A DNA stretch of 64,000 nucleotides from Polytrichum commune (GCA_950295325.1 OX485807.1:8275001-8339000), one strand, 5' to 3'; shown: positions 35,823 through 47,890, numbered from the stretch's first letter. The notes: generated by a model not told the origin, from the sequence alone. Numbers and translations are program-made.

Positions 35823-35985
35823 CATAACATTAATAAGTAGTGTGCGTTCATTCATATGGGTCCCGAGAATATAACCATGGGCTGCCACAACTAGTGTAGA
35901 TTCACATTCTCCACTAGTTGCGGCATCCCATGGTTATATTCTTGGGGCCCCCATGAACTACTGCACACTGCTTAATAATGTTATG
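35823..35985. repeat. Large palindrome inside the PIF-like element
   Basis: The arms run CATAACATTAATAAGTAGTG ... CCATGGG and back, with a loop near 35895-35910. Several arm differences are present. The outermost bases CATAACATTA resemble family D hairpins. Confidence 0.7.
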
Positions 35986-36387
35986 TTGATATTCCCGCCA
36001 ATTAACAATATTATGATAGTATTACAAATTTGATACCCACATTTAGGTTCTTTGATACCATTATTCATGTTGATTATTGATACCCTACATTCACCTATAG
36101 TTGATTATTCATGTAGTGTCTACTCCCTACAAAGGATGAAGTAATTTTACATCTAACGCCATTGCCCTAGGGTGTGGCCAAGGATGTTTCACGAACAAAC
36201 ACTCTATTCACTTCGGCCTCCTTTGGAGACCATTCTTCTTCATCTTCTTCTTCTTCACTTATATACCGGTCCAACATTGGTTAAAATATCCTCCTCCTTC
36301 TAAAATCGGTCTTCAAGCCTTTGGTGACTAGCACTGGTAGGTTAGAAAGTGCTTTAGTGGGCACATGGCAGTCTAGCAACATGAAAA

Positions 36388-36540
36388 TGTGTGCATATGC
36401 GTTCGTTCGAAACATATGCATTATGCACACACATATGCACACATTTTCACATATGGGCACACACATATGCATGTGCACATATGCATATACATATGCACAC
36501 ATTTTCGTTCATATGGGCCATTTTTACATATGCGAAAATG
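36388..36540. repeat. CATATG/CACACATATGCA-rich low-complexity tract
   Basis: Many overlapping ACATATGCA and ACATATGGGC units with imperfect spacing. The His/Met/Cys-rich ORFs on both strands are artefacts of this palindromic hexamer. Confidence 0.8.
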
Positions 36541-37534
36541 CGTGCCATTATTCAAGTAGTGTGTGTTCGTTCATATTTTGTAGGCCACCAAAATGTGGTT
36601 GGTTAGTGGCTTGTGCTTATGCATGCAAAACCCCTCTAACCCACTATATTTCAGAATCTAGTGGGTGAGCGGCCTACAAGGAAACTCACCCTTAGTGTGG
36701 GTGGCAAGTTAGCATGGAAATAATTAGCATGGGACAATTTTCTAGTTGAGGTGGAATCACCATGGATTCAAACCCCAGGTCTTGGGACCCCTAAGTCTTT
36801 ATGAAGACTTCCAACCAACACTTGGCATATGATAAATTGGTCACCTTATGTCAAAAGTAACACAAAAACAAATAATCTTCCCACTTTAATTTTCTAGAGA
36901 AAAATATACTTTGGCCCGCACTAATTTCCTACTCAAAATTCTAGTGTGGGTTGAAAATTAGTGTAGCCCACATTAATTCTCATTATGAGGATTAGCATGG
37001 GCTCTAGAAGTTTTACTGTGGCCCACTATAACATAACATTATTTATCTCCATGGTTTTGTTTCATTTTATATTTTTTATCCGACAAGGGCCTCCACTATT
37101 TTACCTTCATAAAAAGAAACTTAGAAAATAGGAAGAAATTGACGCCGGTACGAATAACAAATAGTGCCGGTTTGAATAGTAAGAGTATTTCAAATAATGT
37201 TGGCATTTTCTATGATAGGTCTGTCATTAATAAAAATTGAAGGAATAATACAAGGATGAACAGTGGTATCCTGCAAATATTCTTGGGATGAACAGTAATT
37301 CATGCGCGTAGTGCCAGAAATATAACTCCACCCAAATTCCCAAGTTCAGTCTAATGTATAAATAGAAAACGGATATTCCCATTTCGTTCAAGGGGCCCAT
37401 AGAATATAATTGACTTATTCCGGGGCTAGGGCACCAGCCCACATGGCTCAATAATGTTATGAATATGACTATTTAGTGCATCAACAATCTCCTATATTAA
37501 CAAAGGGTAACATGAACATGAAAAATAAGGGCGG

Positions 37535-39060
37535 AGGGAACCCAAAATTTATTCCCAATTTTAACTAGTTTTTTGGGTGCTCTCTGAATGCCCAAAATGA
37601 TTTATTTATTTTTTACGATTTTAGAGACCTTTTTCAACCAAAAAAAAAATGATTTTCCTAGTGAAAATTCAAGAGAATTTGAATTGAAAAAAAATCAGAA
37701 TTTAAAATGTGCTCCATATTTTGACTATTTTTAAAGGTGCTTTTCTAAAGGATGAACTTCATGTATTTGGGAGGTTTGGTACTTATCTGCAAGGAATACC
37801 AAAGGAATTAGAAAAATGTTCTCTCAATGTTGATACCAACCAATTTGGAAATTTTGGGAACCCGGAATTTGATCCAAATTTTGACCATGATGATCAAGTG
37901 CACTTACCAAATGACACATATATAGTCTTTTTAGGGTTTAGGGAACCAACTGGGAGGGGCCCTAAAAAATCGAGATTTAGGTGAACTTGATATGTTCCAC
38001 CAACCATGTGGGAACGTAGGGGGCTTGCCCTTGGGGGAGATTGGCGATGGCTTTGTCTGCGCTCGTTCAAGGTGTGTACCATTGAAAGGATGCAGCAGTC
38101 GTCATCGGGGGTCCTCTAATTATCGTAATGCCCGTTTTAGAGTTGCATATACATGTAGAATTTTAAAGAATTGTGAATTCTTCTCCCACTAAAAATTCAA
38201 TATGATTTGAAAGTTATAAGGAACCCAAATTTCACTCCAAATTTTGACCAATTTTTCAAGCGCTTTCCAAATGCTTGAATTGAAATTCATTTCAAGAATT
38301 TGAAACCCCTTGGTAGGCGATCTCAAAAGAATTTCTTTCCCAATACAAATTTAAAAGAATTTGTGACAAAAATTTAAATTAAATTAAAAAAATTGGGCAA
38401 CCTAAATGTGTTTGGTCTAGGTCTCAAATTTTTGCAACCAATTTTGCAATTTTCTGGATCCCAAAGTTTGGCGAAACATTGACTATATTTTCTAGGCGCT
38501 TTTCGAGGGCTTGAATCACATAACATTATTCAGATCCATAACCGTGTTCTGTGGGATTGACGATATTCCACATAATATTCCCAGATATTTCCCACATTCA
38601 GTGTGAATGTGTTTGAGAGTATTCTATGTAATATTGTCAATCCCACATAACACTGTTATGGTTCTTAAAAATGTGTTATGCATGTGTTATTTGAGGGTTT
38701 TCGAAATCATTTGCAAGCGATCCCCAAAAATGTGGAATCTTGTTCATGGTGCACATTCGAAAGGATGTGGATTATTTTAGGAACTCTAATTTCCTAAATA
38801 CAGACTAGTGTTTTTTAGGGTTTTTTTTAATGCGTCAATTAGTAAGTATCTCTGTGACGGTTTTACAAACCATTTGCAAGGCATCCCAAGTACTTACTTG
38901 CAAACTCTTTTCTTAGTGGACATTCAAAAGAACCTGCGTTTTTGGGGGATTCCAAGGTTTTGGGAAAGTCGTTTTAGGTGCTTTCTGAGTGCTTAGATGA
39001 GTGTTTGGCTGAATATTTTGGAAATCATTTGCAGGGAATCCCCAAAAAAATTGGGTATTC
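37535..39060. repeat. Family H repeat array 1
   Basis: Diverged units of roughly 150-350 bp spacing share GGGAACCCAAA.TTT, TCCAAATTTTGAC, CTTTTCGAATGCTTGAATT, TTTGCAAG.GATCCC and AATTTGGGAATTCT-like blocks. A hairpin MITE (38518-38680) and a GC-richer insert (about 37980-38130) interrupt it. Non-coding. The second array is at 44810-45430. Confidence 0.6.
38518..38680. mobile_element. Family D hairpin MITE, copy 3
   Basis: 163 bp. The left arm is CATAACATTATTCAGATCC then GTGGGATTGACGATATTCC; the right arm reads AATATTGTCAATCCCACATA then ATGTGTTATG. The loop CACATTCAGTGTGAATGTG is a second palindrome. It lies within family H array 1. Confidence 0.7.
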
Positions 39061-39357
39061 TTTCCTGGGTCCAAATAAAAAAAGAGTTGGAATGTTTATT
39101 TATTTATATATATTTTTGAGACAAAAGGCCAATAAACCAACACCGTGCAAAAGGACCAAGGAAAGACACGCCCACTTCGAGGGGGAGGACGTTAAGTCCC
39201 CCCCCCCCCGGAACTTATATGGGGCACCTGGATGAAAATTCCAAGGTTGCCCGTTCGTAGGGAGGTGACCGGTCGGACTAGTCACCGACAAACGGACGTC
39301 GAGGGACGACGCACCCCTTGACGTTCTGCAAGACAACCATCATGGTTATCCTGTAGA

Positions 39358-39480
39358 TTTGGTTTAGGGTTTAGGGTTGTAAGACATATAGGACAAGGTC
39401 CATGGGACAAGATCTGTAGGATAGGGTCTGTGGGACAAGATTTGTAGGACAATGTCTGTGTGACTGGATGACTGCTTTCA
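39358..39480. repeat. Short tandem repeat (28-bp unit) beside TTTAGGG units
   Basis: GTTTAGGGTTTAGGGTT (two plant telomere-type units) is followed by about three units of the form TAGGACAAGGTCTGTGGGACAAGAT. This is too little telomere-like DNA to imply a chromosome fusion. Confidence 0.55.
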
Positions 39481-39589
39481 ATGCGGACATTTATGGACAT
39501 GAAAGTGGTGTGGACGGAGAAGTTTTTTTGTTGTTGACATCACTTCACAGGTAACTTTGTCGTTGTCATAGAGAATCCTTATAAGTTCA

Positions 39590-40215
39590 TGGGGGGGGGG
39601 AACACAACATCCTCCCTTCGAGGGGAGGCAAAGCCCACAGATGCATCACACCACCACGTAAAGAGTAACAAAGAACCAAGTGACAAGGTCCCACCACAAA
39701 CGACCCACCAAGCCACCAAGTAACAAACCAAAGGGCCACACAAGCTACATAAGTTCATGTTTCCAATTCCAAGTGACTCTTATCTTATCATGTTCACAAA
39801 GGACGTTCCTAACTCCCCATGTTTGGTCAAACCATATGAGAAGGGCTTCAACCAAGTAAGCACTAATCTTAACATATTTAACCACCCTAGCCCAAGCCAC
39901 CTTGGCATACATAATGAGATCATCTCATACGGTGTTCAACCTTGGATTCATGCCGTTGATCTTCATTGAACACCCTATCATTACGCTCAATCCAAATCGC
40001 CCAAAGTGTGTTGCCGCAAAGAAGGTGTGAGCTCTTGATTTTCTTTACAAAGTCCGTAGGGATCCAATGGAAGCTATCATAGTTGCCCATTCTAACCCCA
40101 CAAACTCGTGCACTATGAAGGTCACATGTAGTAAAAATTTCTTGCAGTTTCTGAATAATGGAACCAACACGTGAGGCCATGGTCTTGCGGTTGAATTGCA
40201 TGTTCTTGCAGTACA
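39590..40215 (-). pseudogene. LINE (non-LTR) ORF2 C-terminal fragment
   Basis: The minus strand gives HSARVCGVRMG, then LLCGNTLWAIWIERNDRVFN, the W.IW.ERN..F motif found at the C-terminus of plant LINE ORF2 proteins. Downstream come LGLGWLNMLRLVLTWLKPF and further residues, with stops. The upstream part is cut by a SINE at 40216. The minus ORF that starts at 40309 fuses SINE antisense sequence to this fragment. Confidence 0.6.
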
Positions 40216-40587
40216 AGGCACCACGGGCCTTGGCTTCGTGGTTAGGGCTCATGGCCCCCAGTGAGGAGGTTGTGGGTTCTATTCCCCATGCCGGCGTGGT
40301 GCTCACCACCTTAGTCCACCCAACTATGGTGGGGGGTCCTTGGACCTTGTTTATATGGGTACCTCAAAGCCCTTTGGGGGGATACCATGTCCGGTATCTT
40401 CAAGGCACTAGTGGCTAGCTAGGAACTAGTATAATGTGTCACTATAGTGTCCATCCTCGAAAGGGGAGAGTAGTATTGTCCCAATGTCCCCTTGTCCAGT
40501 GGGCATCGGGTCATTGGCATTACGAACGGACACTTTATTCACGCCGGCCCCTTGCTAAAAAGGGACTGGAGTTTCTATCTATCTATC
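40216..40587 (+). mobile_element. tRNA-derived SINE with target-site duplications
   Basis: The 372-bp body is flanked by TTCTTGCAGTACA (40203-40215) and TTCCTGCAGTACA (40588-40600), 12 of 13 identical. Near the 5' end an A-box-like TGGCTTCGTGG (40231-40241) and a B-box-like GGTTCTATTCC (40275-40285) have tRNA-like spacing, showing an RNA polymerase III promoter derived from a tRNA. The 3' end carries CTATCTATCTATC, a simple repeat tail. It is inserted in the LINE fragment. SINEs have no protein and rely on LINE reverse transcriptase. Confidence 0.75.
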
Positions 40588-40600
40588 TTCCTGCAGTACA

Positions 40601-43600
40601 GAATCACAGTAGGCCATGAACCATTAAGGGTAATTAAAACTGGATTATTTGATCATGGTTGAATATGTTATCTATACGGATACTTTTCTAATGTTCAAAA
40701 CTCTGAGTTAAGGGTGCATCTGATTCTCATCTGATTGAGTCATGTAATTAAGTTAATACCATTTTTGCGGAAGTATTGAATGACCATAGTGTAGTAGATA
40801 TTCGGTCAAAAAGCTGTCGTTGAAATCATTCACTTTGGAAATCAGGGTTTGTTACCCACCTGCATTGCAAGCCACTTTGAATCTAATTTCTCAAGCCCTT
40901 GAGAGGACACTACAGTAGCTCTTGCAAAGGTAAAGTTGGACTAATTTGGAAACATTAGGCAACAGTTCATGTAAGGCTGCAAGTGAGTGAAATATCAATT
41001 GGACAGACAATTGCTTAATATTTTTTGTAACTAAGTTTGATCCGGGGTGATGTTACTGGGTTCTACATTGTATTGTGTGATTTCTGTTGTGAGAAGTGAA
41101 TTGTGAGAGAAGATGTAAGTATAGCAAGGAGAGATTTCTTGGAGATGATGATGAAATTGTATACTAAAATATTGATGTTGAAGACTATACTCCTAATGTT
41201 GATGAATAGTGGCATTTCAACCCTACTAATCTTTTAGGGAATGCGAGAGGTTAATTGAGCAAGACAATCGTCTGGAGAGGAGAGGATGGGAATCGAACTG
41301 GTGGTAGCCAAAAAAACTCGACTAACCATATCCTGGTAAGTAGTGATTTTGTGTTAAAGGACCCGCTTGGCGAGTGTTACTTAGAATTGAGAAATCATAA
41401 TTTGATAATAATCAAATAACTTATTTAGCATGTATTCTAGATGACGGTCTTGAGAGATTAAGTTTAAATGAATCAATCTAAGAAGAAATCGCAAGATGTT
41501 AATATGAATGCAAGCAACTTAGAATTAATTAGATAAAGAATCATGTGAGAATAGATTGACATGTATATGTGGCATGGTCTATGGTTGTAACTGAGAGGAT
41601 TGTGATTACCTTGGCTAAGACCAGATAAGAAACTATTGTTGGACATCATAACTAAATTTATATTTTAATTGAAGAAGAGAAAAAAATGAGAGAAAAAAAT
41701 GTTGGGCACCTATCCCCTACTTGCTTCCACCCAACTCTAGACCTGTTAGCAACCCCTCTTGTTTCTTTGTTCATGGATCCTCTACTATCCTTTTAAGCCC
41801 AAAGAACTCTCCTTATTTCTTTGCATTATAGATATCCTCGTGCAAAATGATAATGGCCACCTCAAGGTTAGCCCTCGTATCCAATTCCTCTTTTTTGTTT
41901 TCCTTTAGTTTATGCTTGTTGTATTGCCTATATAACCTAAATATCTGTCTAAATTTGAGAAAAAGAATGAGGCATCTTCTGGCATGCGGTCCCACCTTTC
42001 TGTAAGTTCATATGTGAAGTCCCCTTTGAGGTGAGAAACGTTCCATTTAAAAGAGGACTTTCTACCTATGGTACTTTCATAGCAACTTTGGCAAAAATTA
42101 ATTCATATGTAAATGACTAAAATCACAGTGTTGCTAATTACTATCAAGTGTTGCTAACATCAAGTAAAAAAATCGTAAAATGCCAAAAATTGTAGAAACA
42201 AGAGTCAATGACCAAACTATAATAAATGCACTAGATGCAAGTCACACAAGCCACATGAGCCACTTCCCATGGATCCAAAAAAAGTGGTAATCGTAATACC
42301 CTTTGAAGATAATCTTGGATTGAGTTAATATGGTTTAAAATATGTGTTTATATGATTACCAATGTGTATCATGAATTGGATTTTCATTGTAATTACATTC
42401 AAAGTTGTCACATGCGCAAAATAAGTGTAGGTGCAATAGTAATCTTACCATGTTGAGACACATGATCATTGAGTAATGTTGGTTTGAAATGCAAGTTTGA
42501 TTTCTGTAGCAAATATCTGCAGTATAGTTATAATAATTGCATTACCACCAAAACTCCCTATGCCATCTGATGGAGTGAATTCGTATACGAAGAATAACCT
42601 TGGTCATACCAAGCTCTTATACCTCAATCTTGAAGGCAACTACTCTCTACATTACGATAGTATGTCCAAATAAACATAAGATAATGGTCTTTACTGTAAA
42701 TGACTCAAGGGAATTAAACTAGAATTTCCAAGTAATTTGTGTCAAAAGAGAATTTTATTGTCTCCCACCGTGCCATGTGTGAATATAATTTAATGTAGGA
42801 AATAAATTCTTTTCTGAGCGATCTTAGTTGTTTGAGGATTAATGAATTAGCCTTCATTCGATAGGCTCAGTGAGAAATTGAGGAAGTTGAAATGAGTATA
42901 ATTTGAAGAGTATCCTCTCAAGACCATCCGAGTTTTGGTTCTCGTGACCTTTGGCAAGGTTGGTAGTTGGAAGGACAACATGATCAAGACCATTGATTGT
43001 GAAGCGTCCATGGAGGTCCTAACGGACAAGGAATTTGAAGATGGAGAATATAGCAAGGTAAAAGACCATTGCCATACAACATAATTAAATGATAATTAAT
43101 CAAGAAAAACGGAAAATCATGTAAGGATAAATGCACTATCTTTTCAAGTTATATTAAAATGGATTAATTAATATAAAACTATTGACTACACCAAAGTGCC
43201 TTTGGCTTTAATAAAGAGATGAAAATGGGATACTCATGCAAGACAATTGACTATGCTTGTGCCAATGCTTGAGCACCGCACTTTGTCCAATTAAAATGAA
43301 CTCACCGCTAGACTATTACCAAGGTAAATAGTGTGAGATTGAGTGATTGTCACAATTGCATGCATTAACATTGAGAGATTTTGAGGTCTTTACCCCTAAA
43401 TCATCATATCATTATTAGCTCAAACCCGAAATGATATGAGACAACCTTGTGTTTTCTTTACGTAAACTTACTTGAGACACCTAGATGATACAAAAATCAC
43501 CTTTTAAGTCTTCCGTGAGCGGATCCATGGGTTTGTTTATAACCAAAAACATAAACTACACCAATCAACGTGCTTTCCAATTAGGGCCTCTTGAATATGC

Positions 43601-44809
43601 ACAATGGCTTGACAAGAGATGGTGTTAGTATTGGTCCTTAACAAGAAAATGGAGTTGAAAAACCTTAATGGCCATCTTGTTTTTGGTATGGCACACTCCA
43701 AAATTTTGTAGTTCCATGCTTGGTTCCTTGCTTTGTTGTTGAAGTTCGGGAAGATGTCCGCAGCCTTGACCTTTAAGGTACTTGGTTCCCTTACTGAAAA
43801 TGCAGCGAGGGAAAACACTACCATCATTTTGTCTCTCTAGTCGTTGCCAAAGATTAAGAATACTTAGTCATTTAGGCTTGATCCCATGATATGAAGGTCC
43901 AAGTTGTTGAGCACCTTTTGGACCATGAAATTGTTTAAGATTTCCCAAGTAACCCTAACTACAAGTCCGTCTAACCCGACAAGTTGCAAAAATATCTCCT
44001 CCTCCCTGGTTGGCTCAAAATCTAAGGCGACCATTTTTGTGTTGGAAACTACATCGGTTGGTTGCCCTCATTTGGGATGCCTTCCCTTTTTCTTTACTTG
44101 GGGTTCTCATAGCGGTGTGTATCAACACCCTCACCTTGATCCATTTTTTCATCTACTCTTTTTTATCACTCATTTTTAAATTATCAACTATGCCTTGAGG
44201 ATGGGATTAATTCTCAATTAAGTATTAGTAAAGCATATTACACCCACACATATATGTAGCCCCCAAATAGATATGGATAAAACTATAGAATATGAACAAC
44301 CATCACTTCTATAACTACATTTGGCATTTCAAGATCTCGCCTCAGTGTTTCTCCCGATATCCATCCACCACCTCTCTCTTCCATCATTGGATCAGAACGT
44401 GTTCTCCTTCCACACCTAATTTGTGATGCAAATGTACCCATCTTTGGCACATCGATCCTTTGTTTGTTGCTGTGACAACCCCCTCCTAAGTTGGTTTGTT
44501 GAGCCCCAACCTCATATCACAATAGCCTCAAGGCACAAATCTCGAGGAGAACTAAGAATCTAGGTATCCTCCTTCGACTTTCCTCTTCAACTCTACATTA
44601 CTATAGATTTGGATCTACACTTGATGTTCCACATTCACGTCATTACTGGATCCTTAATGTTGCTACATAACTATTCTTTCTAGTGATCTAATATGATCTA
44701 AAACACATTTTGTATTACATCATATATCTCAAGGCTGCTCCAGATTTTGATAGAGGCTCTGCCTCTTTTCTTCTCCAACCCATAAAGAAGCTCTCAATGT
44801 AGGCATGGC
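40601..44809. other. AT-rich intergenic DNA with unrecognised ORF remnants
   Basis: Mostly featureless. Minus 43537-43827 (96 codons, with FNNKARNQAWNYKILECAIP and FFNSIFLLRTNTN) and plus about 42915-43070 (RVLVLVTFGKVGSWKDNMI) look more protein-like than average, but I know no family for them. They may belong to one decayed element. No RNA gene or clear transposon end was found. Confidence 0.35.
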
Positions 44810-45430
44810 TTCAAGGAACCAAGAATTCAAAAAAATATACTAGTTTCTTCATGTGTTTCCCAAATGCATGAATTGTGTTTTTTAGAGGATTTTGGAAATC
44901 ATTTGCGAGGGATCCCAAAAAAAATGGGGAAATTCCTTCCCAAATGATGCAAATTGAAAAGAATTTGAAAACAATGGGAACCCAAAATTTGCTCCAACTT
45001 TTGACTAGTTTTTCCAAATGCCCAAATTAGCATTTTTTGGACAATTTTAGAGAATATTTGCAAGGTATCCCAAAAAAAATCTAATTCTATTCCCCAATGC
45101 AAACTAAATGAATTTGAAGTTTTGGGGAACCCAATTTTTTCTCCAGATTTTGACTAGTCTTCATAGGTGTCTTCCGAATGCAAGAATTAGTGTGTTCTGG
45201 AAGGTTCAATAATCATCTACAAGGGGTCCCCAAAAATGGAGAAGTTCTTTCTTATGCTCCAAAGTTTAATTATTTTTTCAAGTTCTTTCCAAATCATCCA
45301 ATGTTTTGGTAATCATCCGTGGGGGATCCCAAGAAATTAAAATTTTGTCATGATGTTGGATACAATCAAATCTCAACATTTTTGGGAACCCAAACTTTGT
45401 TTCCACATCTTAACATTTCATGTTTCTTCA
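44810..45430. repeat. Family H repeat array 2
   Basis: GGGAACCCAA at about 44976, 45126 and 45384, and TTTGCAAGG.ATCCCAAAAA-type blocks between, repeat the unit seen at 37535-39060. Units are imperfect. Non-coding. Confidence 0.6.
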
Positions 45431-45489
45431 AGTTCCTGAATGACCTAGCAATGGTTTCCTATAGTTTTGTTATCAACTACACTATTTAT

Positions 45490-45797
45490 GATATTTAGTG
45501 TCACTTACCTTGTTATGCGGTCTATCTTAGACTACAAAAATGGCAAACAAGGCTATCCATTAGTGTAACCACATGCAATTATCAACTACATAGCCAATAA
45601 TATTTTCATGTAAGGCAAAAATTAATCATCTCAAGCACCCCAATGTGCTACTATGTTAAAAACAATTTTGCACTTGAAAAAGCTGCTTCTTTTGATAAAT
45701 AGTGTCATGTTGACAATTAGTGGACATGACATTGTTAGCCCTCTAGGCATCTAGTTTAGGCGCTTTGCAAATAGCACGTACATGACACTAAATACCC
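45490..45797. repeat. Family L repeat, copy 2
   Basis: Inverted ends GATATTTAGTGTCACTTACC and CATGACACTAAATACC. The interior ATCTCAAGCACCCCAATGTG and GCCCTCTAGGCATCTAGTTT match copy 1. Non-coding. Confidence 0.6.
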
Positions 45798-45815
45798 TAA
45801 TAGGTGTTGAGGGTT

Positions 45816-47890
45816 CCCCCAACAAAAGGAAATTGTTGCCATGGTGCCACAAATGAGTTTGAAACAATCGAGCACCTCCACAAAATCTCGTGCCAAAATA
45901 TGCTAATCACAATGGGCTAGGCCACCTTGCACTTGGAGTATACAAACTGTCCCATACTTCTAACCACATGTGTACAAAGAATTTCTTTAAAATCAAACAA
46001 TGTTTAAATGTTAATCTAAATGGTCAGTGTGAACACAAAGGTCATTCTCACATGAACACCAAAAACTATTCACCAATATAAATATTATTGATGTTCATGC
46101 AAAGTTTACACTCCCATGAGCTCCCACTTCAACCATTTTTCCACATCCTAATTGTCTTCAAACTACCACAGCTCATGTTCTATGAGTAGATGTCAATGTT
46201 AACTTTATGCTTAATTGTATTAATTGCAGATGAATGAGTCAAGTGGGGTTGATATAGGGAAGAAATCATCCATCAACTAATAATGGCTTCCTTGGGAAGT
46301 TAGGAGTTCAGCTAGCTTTAAATGCCTTGTATGTAGAAGTGTAAATTTGGCACAAACCTGTGTTGGAACCCTTGTTTATTGCAAATCTATACACATTTTA
46401 TTTTGTACAATGTAGACTAGACCTAAAGGTCCACTTTTCTATGCTATGTATACCACATTCGACATTTAGTGTGCAAAATAGGGTGTATTATGACATCCAT
46501 GTCATACACACTCCACTGGAAAGGCACCATCTTCTTTGCAAATGTTGGATTAGTTTCCTTTGCCAGCTTGCCTATTGCAATGATTTCATACTGTACATGA
46601 TTAGGAGGTTCAACGCGAATTGATTAAATTTTTGAAGAAAATGTCAACGTCACCTCAAAATTTAACATTTTGCAACCAAGTGACCTCCGTATCACCTACA
46701 CCTATTCATCAGTGATACAGAGAAAATGTTGATTTGAATAGCAAGATGATACTAGATATTGACGTTCATAAGTGAATATTTTATACGGTCTACAAAATGA
46801 TGATAAACGTCAGTCACTTGTTCCTTGCAATTGCATGAGGTGAAATCACACTAAGGGCCATCAAGAGTGCATCAGTCCATTTTGGCCATAGTAACCAAAG
46901 CTCAGGAGGAGTAGCATCTCTAATATATGGCATTTGTTGTGGGCACTTCCAAATCCCCAGACAATCTGCCTTTTGGATATGCTTGGGGATTGTGTCATCC
47001 AATTAACAATTGCAAATCACATAGATTATCATTGCAAGTTTCAGGGTTAAGATACAAAATCTATAATAGGACAAAAATTAAATCACTCTATAAAGAATCA
47101 AGTAGACCCTCCCGATTTTGTCTACACTATTGAACCTATAATGGTGTCTATACGTACGGCCCATAGTGCAATCTAATATGAGGTGACCACATTAGGCACA
47201 CATACCTTGTGTGCAAATTCATCCTTCACTCACACAATCCATCAAGCAAGCTGATGTCCATGGACGGTATGTCAACTACTTGATTCTATCATCCGCAAAG
47301 TACTTACCTAGTAGCCATGAACATGTACTTTCCAGGAAACAGAAACAACAAACATAATTCCAGATCAGACAAGACAGGGTCTAAAGACCTCAATGAAGAG
47401 AAAAACGTATCTTTGCAAACACTGTTTTGAACTGTACTCCTTTTATACCTGTTAAAAAAATTGTGCACATAGACTCCAAAATTGAGATGTAGGAAACTAA
47501 CAAAAGCCCCTCAAAAAATCTGTAGTAACCGTATGAAAACTAGCAGGTGTTTCCGTCTAAAGAGAAATGGACCTTCAGTGACACTGTGAATTTGGTCCTT
47601 CAGTGACAAGTAGCACAGCCTATGCAAGGAAGACCTGTAAATGTACAAAAAGCCGGCAAAAGAAAGCAGGTGGCCACAAAGGGGAAGGAAAACCCTTCTC
47701 CTGCCTACCTGCTAGTAGCAACCTCCATTGTGGGCAGGTGGGTCCACAAGAAGCCTCCCTGGCCTTAATCTGCAGATCATAACCCTCATCTTGGTATTCC
47801 TGGGCTAGTCTGCTCAAGCCCAGAAAGTAGAAATACAAACTCGTGACAGATCAAATCTCCCTGTGCAGAGTGTGCAGGAATTGCATACCC
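45816..47890. other. Intergenic/3' flank of the Argonaute gene
   Basis: The Argonaute 3' UTR should lie just below 47891 on the minus strand; I could not fix its poly(A) site. A 62-codon minus ORF at 46814-47002 (DATPPELWLLWPKW) looks protein-like but is unrecognised. Confidence 0.35.

Larger units (their letters stand above)
35420..36691. mobile_element. PIF/Harbinger-like non-autonomous element, 1.27 kb
   Basis: The ends are inverted repeats of about 40 bp: left GGGTGAGTTTCATGTAGGCC, right the near reverse complement ending GAAACTCACCC. It is flanked by TTA (35417-35419 and 36692-36694). TTA duplication and a GG..G.GTTT-type terminus are typical of PIF/Harbinger. No transposase is recognisable. 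Inside lie a 163-bp palindrome and a CATATG-rich tract. Copy 1 of family C provides the uninterrupted target. Confidence 0.75.
35394..37035. repeat. Family C element copy 2, split by a DNA transposon
   Basis: The left piece (35394-35419, containing CTACACTAAA and GTTCTATTA) and the right piece (36692-37035, beginning TTAGTGTGGGTGGCAAG) together match copy 1 at 10773-11134. The interruption corresponds to the contiguous TTCTATTAGTG of copy 1. The right terminus is less clear than in copy 1. Confidence 0.65.

Noticed and set aside
36321-36668. 115-codon plus ORF rich in His, Met and Cys
   Set aside because: It is an artefact of the CATATG-type tract; the opposite strand is open for the same reason.
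39358-39376. Interstitial telomere marking a chromosome fusion
   Set aside because: Only about two TTTAGGG units are present, too few to support that.
40225-40300. A functional tRNA gene
   Set aside because: A and B boxes are present, but the acceptor stem does not pair and target duplications bound a longer element, so it is a SINE head.
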